From Microbacterium sp. 18062 (GTDB lineage Bacteria > Actinomycetota > Actinomycetes > Actinomycetales > Microbacteriaceae), in assembly GCF_902706225.1 (NCBI RefSeq), contig NZ_CACSKB010000004.1, forward strand, positions 1 through 64,000: DNA of 64,000 nucleotides, given 5' to 3'. Positions 16,019 to 24,881 of the stretch are shown here, one piece after another. Made by a program: the position numbers and the translations under genes. Below the pieces are notes generated by a model, which made no database searches, had not been told where the DNA came from, and saw only the letters and a program-made list of their open reading frames with translations. Position 1 is the stretch's first letter, and each line of letters begins with the position of its first letter.

Positions 16019-17736
16019 GCGCCTCCGACGTCCTGCGGACGGCCCAGCCGCCGCTTCGCCGCTTCTGGTGGGCCCTCGCCGCAGGGCTCGGCACCGCGAT
16101 CAGCGCCATCGCGCTGTTCGCGGCGAGCGCATGGCTCATCACCCGCTCGGCTGAGCAGCCCGCCGTCATGTACATCACCGCGGTGGTCGTCGCCGTCCGC
16201 GCCTTCGCGCTCGGACGCGGTGTCTTCCGGTACCTCGAACGCCTCACCGGCCACGATGCGGCCCTCGGGCAGCTCGCCACGGTGCGGGCCTCGCTCGTGC
16301 GAGGCATCGTGCCCCTCGCGCCCGACGGGCTCGGCGGCACGCGGCGCGGAGCCCTCCTCTCGAGACTCGTCGACGACGTCGACGAACTGCAGAACCTGCC
16401 GCTGCGCGTCGTCATGCCCCTCGGCGTCGCCGGTCTCGCCTCCGTGACGAGCGTCGTGTTCGTCGCCTTCCTCTCCCCCGCCGCCGCGATCGCCCTCGCC
16501 CTCTGTCTCGCGATCGCGTTCGCGCTGGCGGTGGGGGTCGGCTGGCTGGCGGGGGCGCGCGCCGAGCGGCAGGTCGCGCCCCTGCGCTCCCGGCTCGCCG
16601 ACGCCCTGGTCGACGAGCTGACCTCGCTCGACGTGCTCACGGCGTTCGGAGCGACGGATGCGGCCCACGCCCGCGTGCGCGCCGCCGACGAGACACTGCG
16701 CAGAGCCACGGTCCGCCGCGCCGGGGCGCAGGGACTGACCTCGGGAGCGGTGTCGCTGCTGGCCGGCATCGCGTCGCTCGCGACCCTGTTCGTCGCCGCG
16801 CCCCTCCTCGGCGAGGGCGGGTTCACCGGCCCGGCGCTCGCGGTGGTCGTGCTGCTGCCGATGGCCGTGTTCGAGGTGTTCGGTCCCGTTCCGCTCGCCC
16901 TCGCCTCCTGGCGTCAGGTGCGTACGGCCGCGGACCGCATCGCGCGCACCGTGCCGGACGAGACGCCCGTCGGCATCCCGCACGACGAGCCGGCGGCGAC
17001 CGGCGATGCACCCGCGCTCGGAACCGGCATCTCCCTGCGCGGCGTCAGCGCCCGCTGGCCCGACCGGGCCTCGGGCCGGTCGACGGATGCCGACGTCACC
17101 GTCGACGCGGACGCCGCCGCATCCGTCGACGACGCCGGGCGCCTCACCGACCTCGACCTTCACGTCGCCCCCGGCGAGCGCGTGCTCGTCACAGGGCCGA
17201 GCGGGGCGGGGAAGACGACGCTCGCCCATGTGCTCGTGCGGTTCCTCGACTACGCCGGCTCATACCGGATCGGCGATGCCGAGGCGCGGGAGCTCAGCGG
17301 CGACGATCTTCGGCGCACGATCGGGCTGTGCGAGCAGTCGCCCTACCTGTTCGACGAGTCGCTGCGTCAGAACCTGCTGTTCGCCCGGGACACCGCCGAC
17401 GACGCGCAGCTCTGGAACGCCCTCGATCGGGTGGGCCTCGCGGGCTGGGCGCGCGAGCGCGGCGGCCTCGACGCGGCCCTCGGCGAACGCGGGGCGCTCG
17501 TGTCGGGCGGTCAGGCGCAGCGCATCGCTCTCGCCCGTGCGCTGCTCGCGGACTTCCCCGTGCTGGTGCTCGACGAGCCGACCGCGGGCGTCGACCCGGC
17601 CGCGTCGGACGCCCTGCTCACCGACCTGCTGACGGCGGTCGACGCCGACCGCGCGGTCGTGCTGATCTCGCACGTGGAGGTGCCGGGCGGCCTCGTCGAC
17701 CGCGAGGTGCGCCTGGAGTCCGGCCGCATCGTCTGA
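16015..17736 (+). CDS. cydC: Thiol reductant ABC exporter subunit CydC
   Basis: A 573-residue half transporter: six membrane helices (about 18-290; FALGRGVFRYLERLTGHDA is typical of CydC), a spacer with inserted Asp/Ala-rich sequence around 360-375, and an NBD with GPSGAGKTT, SGGQAQR and VLVLDEPTAGVD. It partners CydD. The start overlaps the cydD stop by 4 nt and the start context GGGAGGGAG is strong. It ends the cyd locus; a convergent acetyltransferase gene follows after about 150 nt. Confidence 0.95.
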   Translation: MSASDVLRTAQPPLRRFWWALAAGLGTAISAIALFAASAWLITRSAEQPAVMYITAVVVAVRAFALGRGVFRYLERLTGHDAALGQLATVRASLVRGIVPLAPDGLGGTRRGALLSRLVDDVDELQNLPLRVVMPLGVAGLASVTSVVFVAFLSPAAAIALALCLAIAFALAVGVGWLAGARAERQVAPLRSRLADALVDELTSLDVLTAFGATDAAHARVRAADETLRRATVRRAGAQGLTSGAVSLLAGIASLATLFVAAPLLGEGGFTGPALAVVVLLPMAVFEVFGPVPLALASWRQVRTAADRIARTVPDETPVGIPHDEPAATGDAPALGTGISLRGVSARWPDRASGRSTDADVTVDADAAASVDDAGRLTDLDLHVAPGERVLVTGPSGAGKTTLAHVLVRFLDYAGSYRIGDAEARELSGDDLRRTIGLCEQSPYLFDESLRQNLLFARDTADDAQLWNALDRVGLAGWARERGGLDAALGERGALVSGGQAQRIALARALLADFPVLVLDEPTAGVDPAASDALLTDLLTAVDADRAVVLISHVEVPGGLVDREVRLESGRIV

Positions 17737-17885
17737 GCGGGCGGCATCCCGACTCCCGGCCTTCCAGCCCCGGACGCTCGCACACGACGGCGCGGATGCC
17801 CTCCGACACCCCGTGCCGGAGCCGGGGAGCCCGGCGCGTCTCGCAGGATCCCCGCCGTCGTGCCGCGGGGCGAGGGCCGGAACGG

Positions 17886-18476
17886 TCAGAGCGCCATCCC
17901 GAAAGCCTGCACCCCGCGGGACGAGGGGATGCGGGCGAAGCCCAGCCGGTCGTAGAAGCGCAGCGCGCCGTGGTTGTCGGCGGACGCCACCAGGTGCAGG
18001 CCGCTGACCCGCCGCTCGCGGAGGGCGTCGACGACGGCACCGATCAGGCGCCGCCCCCAGCCCTGCCCCTGCGCCTCGGGCAGCAGGTCGATGTGCAGAT
18101 GGGCGGGATAGGTGTCGCCGTAGGGCTCGTGGCCCGCCCGGCGCGCGTCGGCATAGGCGAGGGTCCCGACCTCCCGCGGGTTTCCGCCCGGCCGGGCGAA
18201 GTGCGCACCATGCTCGGGCCACCACTCGTCGTGGAACCAGTCCTCGAAGCTGCGCGTGTCGGGCGCTGCGACGGCGTAGCCGAGCACGCGGGCATCGCGC
18301 TCGACGACGAAGGCGAGCTCCGGATGCCGCGCGACATACGGCAGCACGAAGACCTCCGCCCAGATGCGGTCGTCCGTGAGGACGCCGCTCGCGTCGGCGC
18401 CCGCATCCGCCGTCCTCAGGCAGATCTCCGCGAGGTCGCCCTCGTCGCCGGGGCGGAACGCGCGGATGCCGGTCAT
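17886..18476 (-). CDS. GNAT-family N-acetyltransferase
   Basis: A 196-residue acetyl-CoA-dependent acyltransferase. Motif A is visible as HLHIDLLPEAQGQGWGRRLI, with the Q-x-x-G-x-G pyrophosphate loop. Motif B has SADNHGALRFYDRLGF near the C terminus. A tryptophan-rich insertion (WFHDEWWPEHG) precedes the core. The acceptor substrate is unknown. It stands alone between the convergent cydC and the modC gene, 91 nt away on the same strand. Confidence 0.88.
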   Translation of the reverse strand: MTGIRAFRPGDEGDLAEICLRTADAGADASGVLTDDRIWAEVFVLPYVARHPELAFVVERDARVLGYAVAAPDTRSFEDWFHDEWWPEHGAHFARPGGNPREVGTLAYADARRAGHEPYGDTYPAHLHIDLLPEAQGQGWGRRLIGAVVDALRERRVSGLHLVASADNHGALRFYDRLGFARIPSSRGVQAFGMAL

Positions 18477-18567
18477 GCCCCGAGCCTACGACCGTCGTCC
18501 CTCCCGGCGCCCCTTGTCGCCCCGGCCTCTCCCCGGCGCTCGTGGGTCGAGCGCCCCCGGACGCCGG

Positions 18568-19680
18568 TCACGCGGGCAGCAGTCGCACGGCGGATGCCGC
18601 CACCGACAGCTCCACCGTCACGCCGGGGCGGAGCCCCTGCTCGACCACCGCGTCGGTGGCGACGTCGATCCCGACGGCCGGATCGTCCGTGTGCACCCGC
18701 ACACCGCCCACCGTCTGCTCGAGACGGACGACGACCGTCCGCCACGTGTTCACCTCGGATGCGGGCACGACGGTCGCCGACTCCGCACCGATGCGCACCT
18801 CGCCCGGGCGGAACACGGCGGCCACCGGCTGCCCGTCAGGCACGCGCGCGCCGCGATCGCCCGCGAGCGCGAGCACGCCGTCGACGCGGCATCGTCCGCC
18901 CTCGGCCACGCCCACGACCCGGTTGAGCCCGGCGAGCGAGGCCACGAAGTCGGTGGCGGGCGCGCGCAGCACGTCGCGCACCGGCCCCGTCTGCGTCACG
19001 AGTCCGTCCTCGATCACCACGACGCGGTCGGCGAGGGCGACCGCGTCCACCGTGTCGTGCGTCACGACGATGCAGGTGCGCCCCGCGAGCTGCTCGCCGA
19101 GCATCGTGCGGATGCCGTCGGCGGTCACCGGGTCGAGCGAGGTCAGCGGCTCGTCCAGCAGCACGAGGCGGGGAGAGGCAGCCAGTGCGCGGGCGATCGC
19201 GACGCGCTGCTGCTGACCGCCGGAGAGGTCCGCAGGTCGACGCTCCCCCGCATCCGCGAGACCGACGCGGGCGAGCCACTCGTCGGCCTCCCGTCGGGCC
19301 CGGGTCGCCGGCATCCCGGCCGCCCGCGGCCCGAACGCGACGTTCTCGCGCGCAGTGAGGTGCGGGAACAGCCGCGGATCCTGTCTGAGCAGCACCGTGC
19401 TGCGTCGCGCGGTCTCGACCTGCCGGTCGGGGGCGGAGAGCACATCGCCGTCGAGCGACACATGACCGGCGTCGAGCGCAGCGAATCCCGCCAACGCGCC
19501 GAGCAGCGTCGACTTGCCCGCGCCGCTCGGCCCCATCACGGCCACCGTGTGCCCGGGTGCCGCCGTGAGCCGCGCGGCCAGCCGGAACGCGCCGCGCTCC
19601 ACCGTCACGTCGGCCTCGAGCACGGCCGCCGCATCCGGGCCCGTCGAGCGGGACTCCGCGCGCCGGAGCACGCCGCTCAT
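18568..19680 (-). CDS. modC: Molybdate ABC transporter ATP-binding protein ModC
   Basis: A 370-residue ATPase. Walker A is GPSGAGKST (residues 50-58), the Q loop is LLRQDPRLFPHL, the signature is SGGQQQR and Walker B is LVLLDEP. A C-terminal extension from about residue 255 has TOBE-type repeats that bind oxyanion and sense molybdate in ModC proteins. The start overlaps the modB stop in ATGA. It is the last gene of the HTH-TOBE / modA / modB / modC operon. Confidence 0.93.
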   Translation of the reverse strand: MSGVLRRAESRSTGPDAAAVLEADVTVERGAFRLAARLTAAPGHTVAVMGPSGAGKSTLLGALAGFAALDAGHVSLDGDVLSAPDRQVETARRSTVLLRQDPRLFPHLTARENVAFGPRAAGMPATRARREADEWLARVGLADAGERRPADLSGGQQQRVAIARALAASPRLVLLDEPLTSLDPVTADGIRTMLGEQLAGRTCIVVTHDTVDAVALADRVVVIEDGLVTQTGPVRDVLRAPATDFVASLAGLNRVVGVAEGGRCRVDGVLALAGDRGARVPDGQPVAAVFRPGEVRIGAESATVVPASEVNTWRTVVVRLEQTVGGVRVHTDDPAVGIDVATDAVVEQGLRPGVTVELSVAASAVRLLPA

Positions 19681-20486
19681 CGCACCGCCTCCGGCCGCCA
19701 GGCGCGCACGAGCACGAGCACGAGCACGGCCGTGACCAGCAGCAGCACCGCCAGCGCGACGGCCGTGCCCTGCGTCACGCCCGCGCCGTTGAACGCGGTG
19801 TAGATCGCCAGCGGCATGGTGCGGGTGACTCCCGGCGCGTTGCCGGCGAACAGGGCGGTCGCCCCGAACTCCCCGATCGCGCGGGCGAAGCACAGCACGG
19901 TGCCGGCGACGAGTCCGGGGGCGGCCAATGGCAGGGTCACCCGCCGCAGGATCGTCCATCGTCCCGCCCCCAGTCCCGCGGCGGCCTGCTCGAAACCGGT
20001 GCCGATCGCGCGCAGCGATCCCTCGAGCGCGAGCACGAGGAAGGGCAGGGCGACGAACGTCTGCGCGAGCACGACGGCGGCGGTCGAGAACGGCAGGCGG
20101 ATGCCGACGACCTCGAGCACGTCGCCGAGCCAGCCGTTGCGGCCGAAGAGGAACAGCAGGGCGACACCGCCGACCATGGGCGGCAGCACGAGCGGGATGG
20201 TCACGATCGCGCGGAGGAACGCGGCCGCACGGGGGCCGGTCCGGGCGATCGTCAGCGCGAGCGGCACGCCCGCGAGGACGCACAGCGCGGTCGCGGCCAG
20301 ACCCGTGCCGAGCGACAGTCCGAGCGCCGAGAGCGCCTCGGGGGAGGTCACATCGCCCCAGAGCGTCGACCACTCGACGCGGGCGATCAACGCCGACAGC
20401 GGCAGCACCAGGAACGCGAGTCCGATCACGGCCGGCACCGCGAGGGTGCGCGGCACGAACCCGCGGGGCCTGCCGCTGCGGGTCAC
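19677..20486 (-). CDS. modB: Molybdate ABC transporter permease ModB
   Basis: A 269-residue integral membrane permease with about six helices. The EAA-type coupling loop (GTGFEQAAAGLGAGRWTILRRV, shown here as GTGFEQAAAG then GAGRWTILRRV) lies near residues 170-190. GTG 20486 overlaps the modA stop in GTGA, and the 3' end overlaps modC in ATGA. It forms the channel for molybdate import with two ModC subunits. Confidence 0.93.
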   Translation of the reverse strand: MTRSGRPRGFVPRTLAVPAVIGLAFLVLPLSALIARVEWSTLWGDVTSPEALSALGLSLGTGLAATALCVLAGVPLALTIARTGPRAAAFLRAIVTIPLVLPPMVGGVALLFLFGRNGWLGDVLEVVGIRLPFSTAAVVLAQTFVALPFLVLALEGSLRAIGTGFEQAAAGLGAGRWTILRRVTLPLAAPGLVAGTVLCFARAIGEFGATALFAGNAPGVTRTMPLAIYTAFNGAGVTQGTAVALAVLLLVTAVLVLVLVRAWRPEAVR

Positions 20487-21274
20487 GGGGCCCCGAAGCC
20501 GAGCTCGGCGAGGATCGCCTGCCCGTGCTCGCCGAGCACGTACGCGACGAACGCCGCGGCGACCGCCGCATCCGGCGCGTCCTCGAGAGCGACGATCGGG
20601 TAGCGGTTGACGACCTCGTCCGCGCCCTCGGGCACGATCGCCTCGACGTCGTCGTTGCCGATGACATCGGTCGCGTAGACGAGCCCGGCGTCGGCCTCGC
20701 CCGCCGCGACCTTGGTCAGCACGGCGGTGACGTTCTGCTCGGAGCTCGCCGGCGTGACCGTCACGCCCGCGTTCTCGAGGAGGGTCTGGGATGCGGCGCC
20801 GCACGGCACCTCGGGCGCGCACAGCACGACCGTGGCATCGGGATCCGCGAGGTCCGCGAGGGTCTCGATGCCGGCGGGGTTGCCGGCGGGCACGGCGATG
20901 ACGAGCGTGTTCGTCGCGAACAGCTCGGGGCCTGTGGCCAGCCCCTCGTCGACGACCTTCTGCATGTTCGCCTCGTCGGCCGAGGCGAAGACGTCGACCG
21001 AGGCGCCGCCGATGATCTGCGTCGCCAGGGTCGACGAGCCGTCGTACGAGATCGGCTGCACGTCGACCCCCGGGTTCTCCTCCTCGAACGCGGCGGCGAT
21101 CTCGTCGAACGCCGTGCCGAGGGAGGCCGCGGCGTAGATCGTGAGCGTGCCGGTCAGCTCGCTCTCGCTCGCCGTGGGGCTCGAGCTGGTGGCGAGAGAG
21201 TCCTGCACCGAACAGCCGACGGCGAGAAGCGCGGTGACGGCGAGGAGGGCGGGGAGGGCGGTGCGACGGCGCAT
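20483..21274 (-). CDS. modA: Molybdate-binding lipoprotein ModA
   Basis: A 263-residue solute-binding protein. The lipoprotein signal ends LLAVGC with lipidated C21. The mature domain begins LTIYAAASLGTAFDEIAAAF, which is characteristic of ModA, and has the family segments DVFASADEANM and AGLVYATDV. It captures molybdate or tungstate outside the membrane and delivers it to ModB. It lies 2 nt after the HTH-TOBE gene and overlaps modB. Confidence 0.95.
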   Translation of the reverse strand: MRRRTALPALLAVTALLAVGCSVQDSLATSSSPTASESELTGTLTIYAAASLGTAFDEIAAAFEEENPGVDVQPISYDGSSTLATQIIGGASVDVFASADEANMQKVVDEGLATGPELFATNTLVIAVPAGNPAGIETLADLADPDATVVLCAPEVPCGAASQTLLENAGVTVTPASSEQNVTAVLTKVAAGEADAGLVYATDVIGNDDVEAIVPEGADEVVNRYPIVALEDAPDAAVAAAFVAYVLGEHGQAILAELGFGAP

Positions 21275-21276
21275 GG

Positions 21277-21669
21277 TCAGTCCTTCGGGGTCTCGACGAT
21301 GACGGTGGTGGCTTTGACGACGGCGACGGCGAGCGATCCGGGCTCGAGCGCGAGTTCGCGCGCGGATTCGGCCGACATGAGGGAGACGACGCGGTGCGGA
21401 CCCGACTGGATGTCGACCTGCGCCATGACGCCGTCGATCTGGACGCGCGTGACCAGGCCGACGAACCTGTTGCGGGCGCTCGAGAGGACGTCGGTCGGGT
21501 CGTCGACGGCGTTCGCGACCGCGACCGCCCGCTCGGCGAGGGCGTCGCCGGGGATCTCCGCCGGGCTGGCGTCGGTGACCGGCAGCAGTCCCTGATCGAT
21601 CCAGCGCCGCACGGTGTCGTCGCTGACGCCGAGCAGCCGGGCTGCCTGGGAGACCTTGAAGCTCTGCAT
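21277..21669 (-). CDS. HTH-TOBE molybdate-binding regulator-like protein
   Basis: A 130-residue protein with an N-terminal MerR/excisionase-type helix-turn-helix (residues 3-28, VSQAARLLGVSDDTVRRWID) and a C-terminal TOBE/Mop domain (about 62-126, starting ARNRFVGLVTRV). The pairing of DNA binding with a molybdate-binding fold suggests a ModE-like sensor of the mod operon it begins. It could also be a storage or delivery protein. It is encoded 2 nt before modA, so it is probably co-transcribed. Confidence 0.88.
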   Translation of the reverse strand: MQSFKVSQAARLLGVSDDTVRRWIDQGLLPVTDASPAEIPGDALAERAVAVANAVDDPTDVLSSARNRFVGLVTRVQIDGVMAQVDIQSGPHRVVSLMSAESARELALEPGSLAVAVVKATTVIVETPKD

Positions 21670-21772
21670 CCCCTCACCCTATATCCCCGCATCCGCGGTC
21701 CATATCCTCCGATTCCCCCGTATCCACGGATGCCGGTGACCCCCGAGCCCGTCTCATCCCCGCCGGGCCTTC

Positions 21773-21824
21773 GTGTCTCACTTGTGCATCATCAGGGCGG
21801 ATGAGGGATGCACAAGCGAGACAC
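21773..21824. repeat. Palindromic intergenic element, GTGTCTC/TTGTGCA family (copy 1)
   Basis: Arms GTGTCTCACTTGTGCATC (21773-21790) and GATGCACAAGCGAGACAC (21807-21824) match at 17 of 18 pairs around a 16-nt loop. It lies between the divergent HTH-TOBE and moeB-like genes. Close relatives lie at 55019-55070 and 55103-55154. Confidence 0.85.
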
Positions 21825-21890
21825 GGAGGACGACCGAAGCCGCACGGGTGCGGCGGACCCGGACGGATGCGGCGGGCATACCCTGGAGGC

Positions 21891-23114
21891 ATGCCGTTTC
21901 CGCCGCTGGTCGAGCCCGTCGCCGCGCTCTCTCCCGCCGAGCGGGACCGCACCGCCCGGCACGCCGCCCTCGCCGGCTTCGGCGAGCTCGCGCAGCGCCG
22001 GCTCGCTGCTGCCCGCGTGGCGATCGTCGGCGCGGGAGGACTCGGCTCCCCCGCAGTCCTCGCCCTGGCGGCCGCGGGCATCGGCGAGCTCGTCGTCATC
22101 GACGACGACGACGTCGAGCGCTCGAACCTGCACCGGCAGATCCTGCACCGCCACTCAGACCTCGGCGCCCCCAAGGCCGACAGCGCCACACGCGCGGCGG
22201 CCGACCTCGCTCCCGAGACGGTCGTGCACGCCGTGCGCGAACGCCTCACACCCGCCAACGCCGAGCGGATCCTACGCGGCGCGCACGTCGTCATCGATGG
22301 CACCGACACATTCGAGACCCGCGCCGCCGTCGCCGCGGCGACCGAGGCGCTCGGCATCCCGCTCGTGTGGGGAGCCCTCCAGGAGTTCGACGCCCAGGTG
22401 ACCGTGTTCTGGTCGGCTCCGCCCGCGGGACGCGCACCCGTCGTCCTCACCGACCTGTACCCGCCCGACAGCGTCGGCGAGGTCCCCACGTGTGCGCAGG
22501 TCGGCGTGCTCGGCGCGTTGTGCGTCCAGGTCGGCGGGCTCCTGGCCATCGAGGCGGTCAAGCTCATCGCCGGCATCGGCGAGCCATTGTTCGGCCGCGT
22601 GCTGCTCATCGACGGCCTCCGCGCGCGACAGCAGGAGATCCCGCTGCGTCCGGCCACCGCCGCGGCCCGCACGGAGCCGACGATCGATGCGCGCGCCGAC
22701 GCAGCCTCCGAGGCCGGCATCGTCGCGGAGACGCTCCCGACAGGATCCGCTTCCGACGTACCCCCGGCGGATGCCGCACCCGTCCCGGCGGATGCGGCAT
22801 CCGCGGCCGCGCCGCCGCTCCAGATCTCCCCCGCGCTGCTCGACGACAGCCGGGCCGCCGGAGCCGTGGTGCTCGACGTGCGCGAGCCGCACGAGACCGA
22901 CCGCGGCACGATCGCGGGAGCCGTGCTCCTGCCCCTCGCCGAGGTGCTCGCCGATCCCGCCGCCGCCGGCCCCGGGCCCTTCGTCGTCGTGTGTCAGGCC
23001 GGCGTCCGCGCCCGGCGCGCGGCCGTGGCGCTGCAGCGCGCCGGGGCGACCGCATCCGTCCTCGCCGGCGGCATGGACGCCTGGCAGAGCACCGGGCACC
23101 GGGGAACCGCGTGA
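21891..23114 (+). CDS. moeB: MoeB/ThiF-type adenylyltransferase with C-terminal rhodanese domain
   Basis: A 407-residue E1-like enzyme that adenylates the C-terminal glycine of MoaD (or ThiS) for sulfur transfer. The nucleotide loop GAGGLGS is at 47-53, VVIDDDDVERSNLHRQ at 68-83, and the catalytic-type cysteine is C201 (TCAQVGVLG). The rhodanese domain spans about 308-403 with active cysteine C368 (CQAGVR). The paired CxxC motifs that bind zinc in most MoeB/ThiF proteins are not seen: the position before C201 reads APVVLTDLYPP. moaD lies in the same run, so MoaD is the likely partner. ATG 21891 is the best-supported start. Confidence 0.88.
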   Translation: MPFPPLVEPVAALSPAERDRTARHAALAGFGELAQRRLAAARVAIVGAGGLGSPAVLALAAAGIGELVVIDDDDVERSNLHRQILHRHSDLGAPKADSATRAAADLAPETVVHAVRERLTPANAERILRGAHVVIDGTDTFETRAAVAAATEALGIPLVWGALQEFDAQVTVFWSAPPAGRAPVVLTDLYPPDSVGEVPTCAQVGVLGALCVQVGGLLAIEAVKLIAGIGEPLFGRVLLIDGLRARQQEIPLRPATAAARTEPTIDARADAASEAGIVAETLPTGSASDVPPADAAPVPADAASAAAPPLQISPALLDDSRAAGAVVLDVREPHETDRGTIAGAVLLPLAEVLADPAAAGPGPFVVVCQAGVRARRAAVALQRAGATASVLAGGMDAWQSTGHRGTA

Positions 23115-23163
23115 CCCGCGCCCCGAAGAGCCACCGCACGACCCCGCACCGGGAGGAGCACGT

Positions 23164-24408
23164 ATGAGCAGCGCGATGCGCACCGTCGAGGAGCAGCTCG
23201 CCCACGTGCTCGCACACGTCGTCGCGACCCCCGCCGAGGACCTGCCGCTCGCCGACGCCCGAGGCCGCACGCTGCACGCGGCGATCCTCGCGGCCGTCGA
23301 CATCCCCGTGTTCGACAACTCCGCGATGGACGGCTTCGCCGTGCGCCATGCCGACGTCGCCGATGCGTCCCCCGACGCTCCCGCCCGCCTCCGGGTCGTC
23401 GCCGACCTGCCTGCCGGCACCGACCTCGATCCGACGCTCGCGGCAGGCGAAGCCGCCCGCATCATGACCGGGTCGCCGGTGCCGGCGAGCGCCGATGCGA
23501 TCGTGCCGTTCGAGGACACCGAGGGGGGCCTCGCCGACTCGCTCGACGAGATCGCCGTGCTCCGCGCCCCGGCCGCACCCGGCGCGCACATCCGGCGGCG
23601 CGCGGCGGACGCCGCCGTCGGCGCGGAGGTCGTGCCCGCGGGCGCTCTCCTCGGCCCGCTGCAGCTCGCCGCCGCGGCCGCCGCCGGAGTCGCCCGTGCC
23701 CGCGTCGCGCGCCACCCGCGCGTCGCGGTGGTCTCCACCGGAACCGAGCTCGTCGCCCCCGGCGAGCCCCTGCGCCGCGGCCAGATCCCGGAGTCCAACG
23801 GCCTCCTTCTCGCCGCCCTCGCGGCCGAGGCGGGCGCCGAGATCGTGCTGCGCACGAGCGTCGACGACACGGATGCGGCGTTCCTCGCGACCCTCGACCG
23901 GGCCGCCGCGGCCGGCGCCGAGATCGTCATCACCTCCGGCGGGGTCAGCGCCGGAGCCTTCGAGGTCGTGAAGAACGTGCTGCAGGGCAGCGACGTCGCC
24001 TTCACCAAGGTCGCCATGCAGCCGGGCAAGCCGCAGGCCTTCGGCCGCCTCGCGCACGGCGGTCTGCTCTTCGGCCTTCCCGGCAACCCGGTCAGCTCGG
24101 CGGTCTCGTTCGAGGTGTTCGTGCGCCCGGCGCTCCTCCGGATGCAGGGGCGCACCGGCATCCATCGCCCGATCCTGCGACTGCCGGCCGCATCCGGATG
24201 GCGCACCCCGCCGGGACGACGCCAGTACCTGCCCGCTGCGATCGATCGGAGCGACCCGGCCCGCTGGAGCGTCGGTCCCGCCACCGCGGGGGGCTCGGGC
24301 TCGCATCTCGCGGGCGGCCTCGCCCGCGCCGAGGCGTACGCGATCGTCCCCGCCGAGACGGTCGCGGTGGAGCCCGGCGACCTCGTCGATGTCATGCTGA
24401 TCCCATGA
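23164..24408 (+). CDS. moeA: Molybdopterin molybdenumtransferase MoeA
   Basis: A 414-residue enzyme that inserts molybdenum into adenylated molybdopterin. Family landmarks are DIPVFDNSAMDGFAVR near residues 44-60, RIMTGSPVPASADAIVPFED, the MoCF-binding segment VITSGGVSAGAFE, and GLPGNPVS. The GGAGGA site lies just before ATG 23164. The stop overlaps moaC in ATGA, so it is part of the moeB-moeA-moaC-mobA-DUF6457-moaD run. Confidence 0.95.
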   Translation: MSSAMRTVEEQLAHVLAHVVATPAEDLPLADARGRTLHAAILAAVDIPVFDNSAMDGFAVRHADVADASPDAPARLRVVADLPAGTDLDPTLAAGEAARIMTGSPVPASADAIVPFEDTEGGLADSLDEIAVLRAPAAPGAHIRRRAADAAVGAEVVPAGALLGPLQLAAAAAAGVARARVARHPRVAVVSTGTELVAPGEPLRRGQIPESNGLLLAALAAEAGAEIVLRTSVDDTDAAFLATLDRAAAAGAEIVITSGGVSAGAFEVVKNVLQGSDVAFTKVAMQPGKPQAFGRLAHGGLLFGLPGNPVSSAVSFEVFVRPALLRMQGRTGIHRPILRLPAASGWRTPPGRRQYLPAAIDRSDPARWSVGPATAGGSGSHLAGGLARAEAYAIVPAETVAVEPGDLVDVMLIP

Positions 24409-24881
24409 GCTTCACGCACCTGGATGCGGCCGGCCACGCCCGCATGGTCGATGTCACCGCCAAGCAGCCGACCGTCCGCGCCGCGACCGCACGGGGCTTC
24501 GTGCGGTGCGCCGCCCACGTCGTCGCGGCCCTCCGGGACGGCGGCGTCCCGAAGGGCGACGTGCTCGCGGTCGCACGCATCGCCGGCATCCAGGCGGCCA
24601 AGCACACCCCCGCGCTCCTCCCCCTCGCGCACGTCATCGGGGTGCACGGCGCGGTCGTCGACCTCACGATCGTCGACGACGGGATCGAGATCGAGGCGAC
24701 CGTCCGCACCGCCGATCGCACCGGCGTCGAGATGGAGGCGCTGACCGCCGTGTCGGTCGCCGCGCTCACCGTCGTCGACATGGTGAAGGCGCTCGACAAG
24801 GGCACCTCGATCGACGACGTGCGGATCGTCCGCAAAGAGGGCGGCAAGTCCGGCACCTGGACCCGCCCCGGCGAGGAATGA
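24405..24881 (+). CDS. moaC: Cyclic pyranopterin monophosphate synthase MoaC
   Basis: A 158-residue enzyme converting the MoaA product to cyclic pyranopterin monophosphate. Conserved segments are MVDVTAKQPTVRAATARG, the PLAHVIGVHG loop, TGVEMEALTAVSVAALTVVDM and the DDVRIVRKEGGKSG catalytic lysine region. Starts and stops overlap both neighbours by 4 nt. Confidence 0.95.
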   Translation: MSFTHLDAAGHARMVDVTAKQPTVRAATARGFVRCAAHVVAALRDGGVPKGDVLAVARIAGIQAAKHTPALLPLAHVIGVHGAVVDLTIVDDGIEIEATVRTADRTGVEMEALTAVSVAALTVVDMVKALDKGTSIDDVRIVRKEGGKSGTWTRPGEE

